DNA of 64,000 nt, taken from NCBI GenBank assembly GCA_045119215.1, contig JBGVDD010000085.1:1-64000 (forward strand), read 5' to 3'. This DNA is from RUG11237 sp045119215 (GTDB lineage: Bacteria > Bacillota > Clostridia > Lachnospirales > Lachnospiraceae). Positions 62,501-64,000 of the stretch are shown one piece after another. The translations under genes and the position numbers were made by a program. The notes beneath the pieces were generated by a model that was not told the DNA's origin, ran no database searches, and was given only the letters and a program-made list of their open reading frames with translations. The stretch's first letter is position 1. Every line of letters begins with the position of its first letter.

Positions 62501-63180
62501 TTTACCACCGGGGTAGGTGCTTTGGTTGGTACCTTGGTAGATACAGGCGTCTTGGTTACTTTCTGTGTCTTTACCACAGATACCTTACAGGTTGCCTTGA
62601 CTTTACTGTTACAGCTACTCCAAACTGTGATAATAGCTGTTCCTCTGCCTTTTGCTGTCACCTTTCCTGCACTGTTCACCATTGCAATCTTTTTGTTAGA
62701 CGTCTTATATTTTACCTTTTTATAAGCCTTTAAAGGGGAAACAGACTTTACTTTTAATGTAAAGCTGCCTCCTACCTGCAGGGTCTTTTTCTTCTCACTT
62801 AAAGTTATCTTCTTTGGTTTTTCCTGAACCTTTATGACACAGGCTGCCTTTACCTTTGGATTGCTTTTGCTCACTGCCGTGATTTTTATACTTCCTGCCT
62901 TCCTGGCAGTCACTTTTCCCTTACTGCTTACTGTGGCAATCTTTTTATTGGAAGATTTCCAATTCACTGATTTTGAAGCTTTACCAGGTACTACACTCTT
63001 TACTTTCAAGGCATACTTTTGCCCCACATACAGTTCCATTTTGGATTGGTTTAATTTTATTTTGGTTACCTTTTTTCCTGCCGCCTGGGTGATTGTTGGG
63101 GACAAAGCCAGATGGGACATTGTCAGTGCAATCACCAGAAAGGCAGCCACTATCTTCTTGATATAATTTCTACTTTTCAC
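59578..63180 (-). CDS. BspA-like (DUF285) leucine-rich repeat surface protein
   Basis: I use the GTG at 63180, 7 nt behind GGGAGG, which lies in the last codons of the upstream gene; the 15-codon longer frame has no ribosome site. The 1200-residue protein has a signal peptide (about 1-34, SPTITQAAG), two Big_2-like Ig domains (about 35-115 and 115-190, TVSSKGKVTARKAGSIKITA and VNSAGKVTAKGRGTAIITVW), a Pro/Thr-rich stalk with nine 8-residue repeats (PTQVATKA type) and about 23 DUF285 repeats of roughly 24 residues (LDLSSFDTGNVT plus MFxxCxxL). A group of shorter, less regular units lies near residue 850-900. Such proteins are adhesins or receptors in gut bacteria. No LPXTG anchor is seen, so surface attachment is unexplained. 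Confidence 0.88.
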   Translation of the reverse strand: MKSRNYIKKIVAAFLVIALTMSHLALSPTITQAAGKKVTKIKLNQSKMELYVGQKYALKVKSVVPGKASKSVNWKSSNKKIATVSSKGKVTARKAGSIKITAVSKSNPKVKAACVIKVQEKPKKITLSEKKKTLQVGGSFTLKVKSVSPLKAYKKVKYKTSNKKIAMVNSAGKVTAKGRGTAIITVWSSCNSKVKATCKVSVVKTQKVTKTPVSTKVPTKAPTPVVNVTSEVPTITKAPTAIPTITEKVTATATSEPTVVISETPTSEPTQAVTKMPTQVATKVPTQVATKAPTQVATKAPTQVATKAPTQVATKAPTQGATKTPTQGATKAPTQAVTKAPTVTVTLMPTVTKALATPTSTMTPFPVETVMPTMTQIPTQTPAQTVIVTADVPKATITPVPTGGDILYSGSHGETSWSIDQSGLLKVWGIGEVAEEVKGENYRVPWFDYRKSIKSAKIDLVGIQNAKYLFGGCENMETVDLSGFDTSHAIEMSGMFLGCKSLKNIDLSGFDTSKVTSFWGMFSECNSLTELNVSSFHTASATTMYYMFQGCTNLTKLDLSSFDTGNVTYFDGMFENCESLSELNVSSFDTKNATEMSLMFKGCSSLEELDLSHFDTGNVTKMECMFAYCKSLGKLDVSNFDTGKVTSIYMMFQECNSITQLDLGSFHTENIANYTDMFRECKSLTKLDISSFDTSNATSLQRMFSGCKKLTQLDLSNFDTKNVRYMDYLFYNCESLSKLDLSSFTTENVESMCYVFSDCNNLEELDVSNFNTKNVKYFNYMFFGCNKLKNLDLRNFDTSQAKNMSHMFYGCDGLEKIDLSSFDTSSVTDMQYMFQACKALKEIDVSSFDTKNVTDMTNMFCYCDSLTQIDVSTFDFSSVKTMVNMFSACNTLTEITVKGPGADAEKAVDVSYLFEGCAKLKKASITDVNASTVRGIFARCPVLEEAKMQRIKGTKSVSYLFSGCKSLTNVDLSGLDTTNLNYMNGMFEECISLKKLDLSDVYTGKVTYMDSMFKGCENLTDLNIVGMDTSNVIGMSAMFRDCESLTTLDFTGFNTQNVKNMSNMFYGCDSFVTLDLRQFNTKNVTNMNQMFCWCNKLESINLSSFDTTNVTDMGNLFMWCRSLKEVDLSSFDITNVVTKESENNFLDYHSLKMIKTPHKSGNQMIALQDKYFDGVWVDSAGNTYTSLPMNATESIVLTTQ
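62161..62376 (-). repeat. 24-bp tandem repeats encoding the PTQVATKA stalk
   Basis: Nine units of 24 bp (216 bp) run head to tail inside the BspA-like gene; four inner units encode exactly PTQVATKA and differ by few bases. Likely length-variable between strains by slippage or recombination. Confidence 0.9.
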
Positions 63181-63181
63181 T

Positions 63182-63856
63182 TTATTTCCTCCCATATAAA
63201 TCAAGAAATACTTCCCTTGCTGCATTTAACCTCTGTTCAAACTCTTCATAAAATTCCATCTCTGCATTATATGGCTTAAAATAAAATTCCTGTAATATGT
63301 ACATACTAACTTTTTTTCTCATGTCATCACTCTGAGATTCCAACATTTTCTGTAAATCCTTCTGAAAATAATGCCATTTATTGATATACTGCTCATAAGC
63401 TTTTAAATTTGGCGTATCCAACCATTTTTTCACTTTTATCTTCGTCCGTTCCTTTGGACATTCATGTACTTGCAAAAAATACTGAAATGTATTGTTTTCA
63501 TAAAACCTTCCTAATGGAAACAATCGGCAGATTCCCGGTCTTGCAGGGTGTACACTGCATCTGCCTTCCTGATTCAAAAAGCTGCATCTTTCTTCTTCTC
63601 CTGTCATGGCAAGATTGGGCAGGATAATTCCATCCACCACATTTAGCTCTATATAACCTGACACCAACTCCTGGGGCGTCTTTCCCAGAAAGGTTGTCAG
63701 ACGATGGACATCAAGAGGATCTAACACAATAGAGCGCCCCATTCCTTTACAACAGGCAGAACATCCCTGACAATCTCTGGTGTCCGCTTTCACTAAATCA
63801 TTGGAGGTATATAGTTTTCCATCCGAGATATCTTCCATACGTACATTGCGCTGCAT
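63182..63856 (-). CDS. YkgJ-family cysteine-cluster protein (zinc or iron binding)
   Basis: A 224-residue cytoplasmic protein. The motif CQGCSACCKGMGRSIVLDPLDV near residue 32 and the later CSFLNQEGRCSVHPARPGIC with LFPLGRF are the CxxCxxCC family signature (YkgJ), whose eight conserved cysteines bind a metal or an Fe-S cluster. The role is not known. The C-terminal 70 residues are helical and charged. It stops 1 nt before the GTG of the BspA-like gene and supplies its ribosome site, so the two are coupled. AAGGAG precedes its own ATG. Confidence 0.9.
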   Translation of the reverse strand: MQRNVRMEDISDGKLYTSNDLVKADTRDCQGCSACCKGMGRSIVLDPLDVHRLTTFLGKTPQELVSGYIELNVVDGIILPNLAMTGEEERCSFLNQEGRCSVHPARPGICRLFPLGRFYENNTFQYFLQVHECPKERTKIKVKKWLDTPNLKAYEQYINKWHYFQKDLQKMLESQSDDMRKKVSMYILQEFYFKPYNAEMEFYEEFEQRLNAAREVFLDLYGRK

Positions 63857-63891
63857 AATATTCTCCTTGTATTATTTATTATATTTCTCAC

Positions 63892-63923
63892 AAAAAGACC
63901 ACTGGCAAAACCAGCGGTCCTTT
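63892..63923 (-). terminator. Terminator behind the glgP-like gene
   Basis: On the minus strand AAAGGACCGCTGG pairs with CCAGTGGTCTTTT (one G-U pair) around a 5-nt loop and is followed by T-rich sequence. It lies 28 nt after the stop of the partial gene at the right edge and 35 nt before the YkgJ ATG. Confidence 0.85.
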
Positions 63924-63951
63924 CGCATTGTCAATATATCTATATCTTCAA

Positions 63952-64000
63952 TTATTTTAATTTCCAGATATCTCTGTTGTATTCAGCGATAGTTCTGTCA
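63952..64000 (-). CDS. glgP: C-terminal end of glycogen/alpha-glucan phosphorylase (partial)
   Basis: The last 15 codons and the stop of a gene entering from the right read DRTIAEYNRDIWKLK. Glycogen phosphorylases end with the same pattern (SSDRTIxEYxxxIW), so this is very probably glgP. Only 49 nt are visible, so the call rests on that motif. Its terminator lies at 63892-63923. Confidence 0.7.
   Translation of the reverse strand, partial: DRTIAEYNRDIWKLK

Noticed and set aside
61991..62725. Plus-strand 244-codon open frame rich in Gly/Val/Ala
   Set aside because: It is the complement of the Pro/Thr-rich stalk and Ig domains of the BspA-like gene; its repeats come from the 24-bp units and there is no ribosome site.

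Overview
The window reads as chromosomal DNA of a low-GC, anaerobic, flagellated, spore-forming Firmicute, most likely a Lachnospiraceae member of the Roseburia/Agathobacter/Lachnospira kind. The basis is a late flagellar operon (flgM-flgN-flgK-flgK-flgL), sporulation genes (an alpha/beta SASP, spoIIR, a SipL-like SPOCS/LysM protein), a four-subunit pyruvate:ferredoxin oxidoreductase, and large BspA-like surface proteins. The family call is inference; I cannot name the species. I see no rRNA, tRNA, CRISPR array, IS element or prophage.

Layout. 1-6.3 kb: late flagellar operon on the minus strand behind a good sigma-28 promoter; flgL runs off the left edge. 6.5-11.1 kb: purine permease, Dabb protein, YolD-like protein, Y-family DNA polymerase and a LysR regulator. 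11.2-17.7 kb: a signalling cluster (REC-GGDEF-EAL protein, FapA-like protein fused to a receiver, hybrid histidine kinase). 17.8-25 kb: SASP with a sigma-G promoter, a lipoprotein, the porCDAB operon, a trigger-factor-like lipoprotein and cardiolipin synthase. 25-35.5 kb: small unknown proteins and house-keeping or sporulation genes (DUF1934, GNAT, spoIIR, GntR, ispE, SipL-like, plsC, murF, ddl). 35.5-37.9 kb: a secreted subtilase directly behind ddl.

37.9-59.2 kb is the most unusual part. A tightly packed minus-strand run (50.7 to 37.9 kb) encodes a LivK-like lipoprotein, an HlyD-type NHLM-family secretion protein, a C39-peptidase ABC transporter, a second NHLM-type ABC transporter, an alanine-racemase homologue, a 501-residue protein I do not recognise, an ABC_sub_bind-type solute-binding protein and a fusion of an extracellular sensor with an MFS transporter. 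Just upstream, 12 nt behind an 8.2-kb gene for a 2737-residue Calx-beta surface protein, lies a 50-codon gene whose product has a textbook double-glycine leader (LDFDDLEKVAGG) and a cysteine-free 24-residue core. I infer that it is the substrate of the C39 exporter. No LanM, YcaO or radical-SAM enzyme is visible. The set looks like an undescribed peptide export or signalling system whose only candidate tailoring proteins are the racemase homologue and the unknown protein.

59.3-64 kb: a 1200-residue BspA-like (DUF285) repeat protein, translationally coupled to a YkgJ-type cysteine-cluster protein, and the last 15 codons of what looks like glycogen phosphorylase.

The subtilase and the giant Calx-beta protein share a C-terminal module (Pro/Thr linker, Ig-like fold, BspA-type leucine-rich segment), suggesting a common surface-display or wall-binding tail. 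Many start codons were reassigned to GTG, TTG or internal ATG codons where a Shine-Dalgarno sequence decides; this is stated in each entry.
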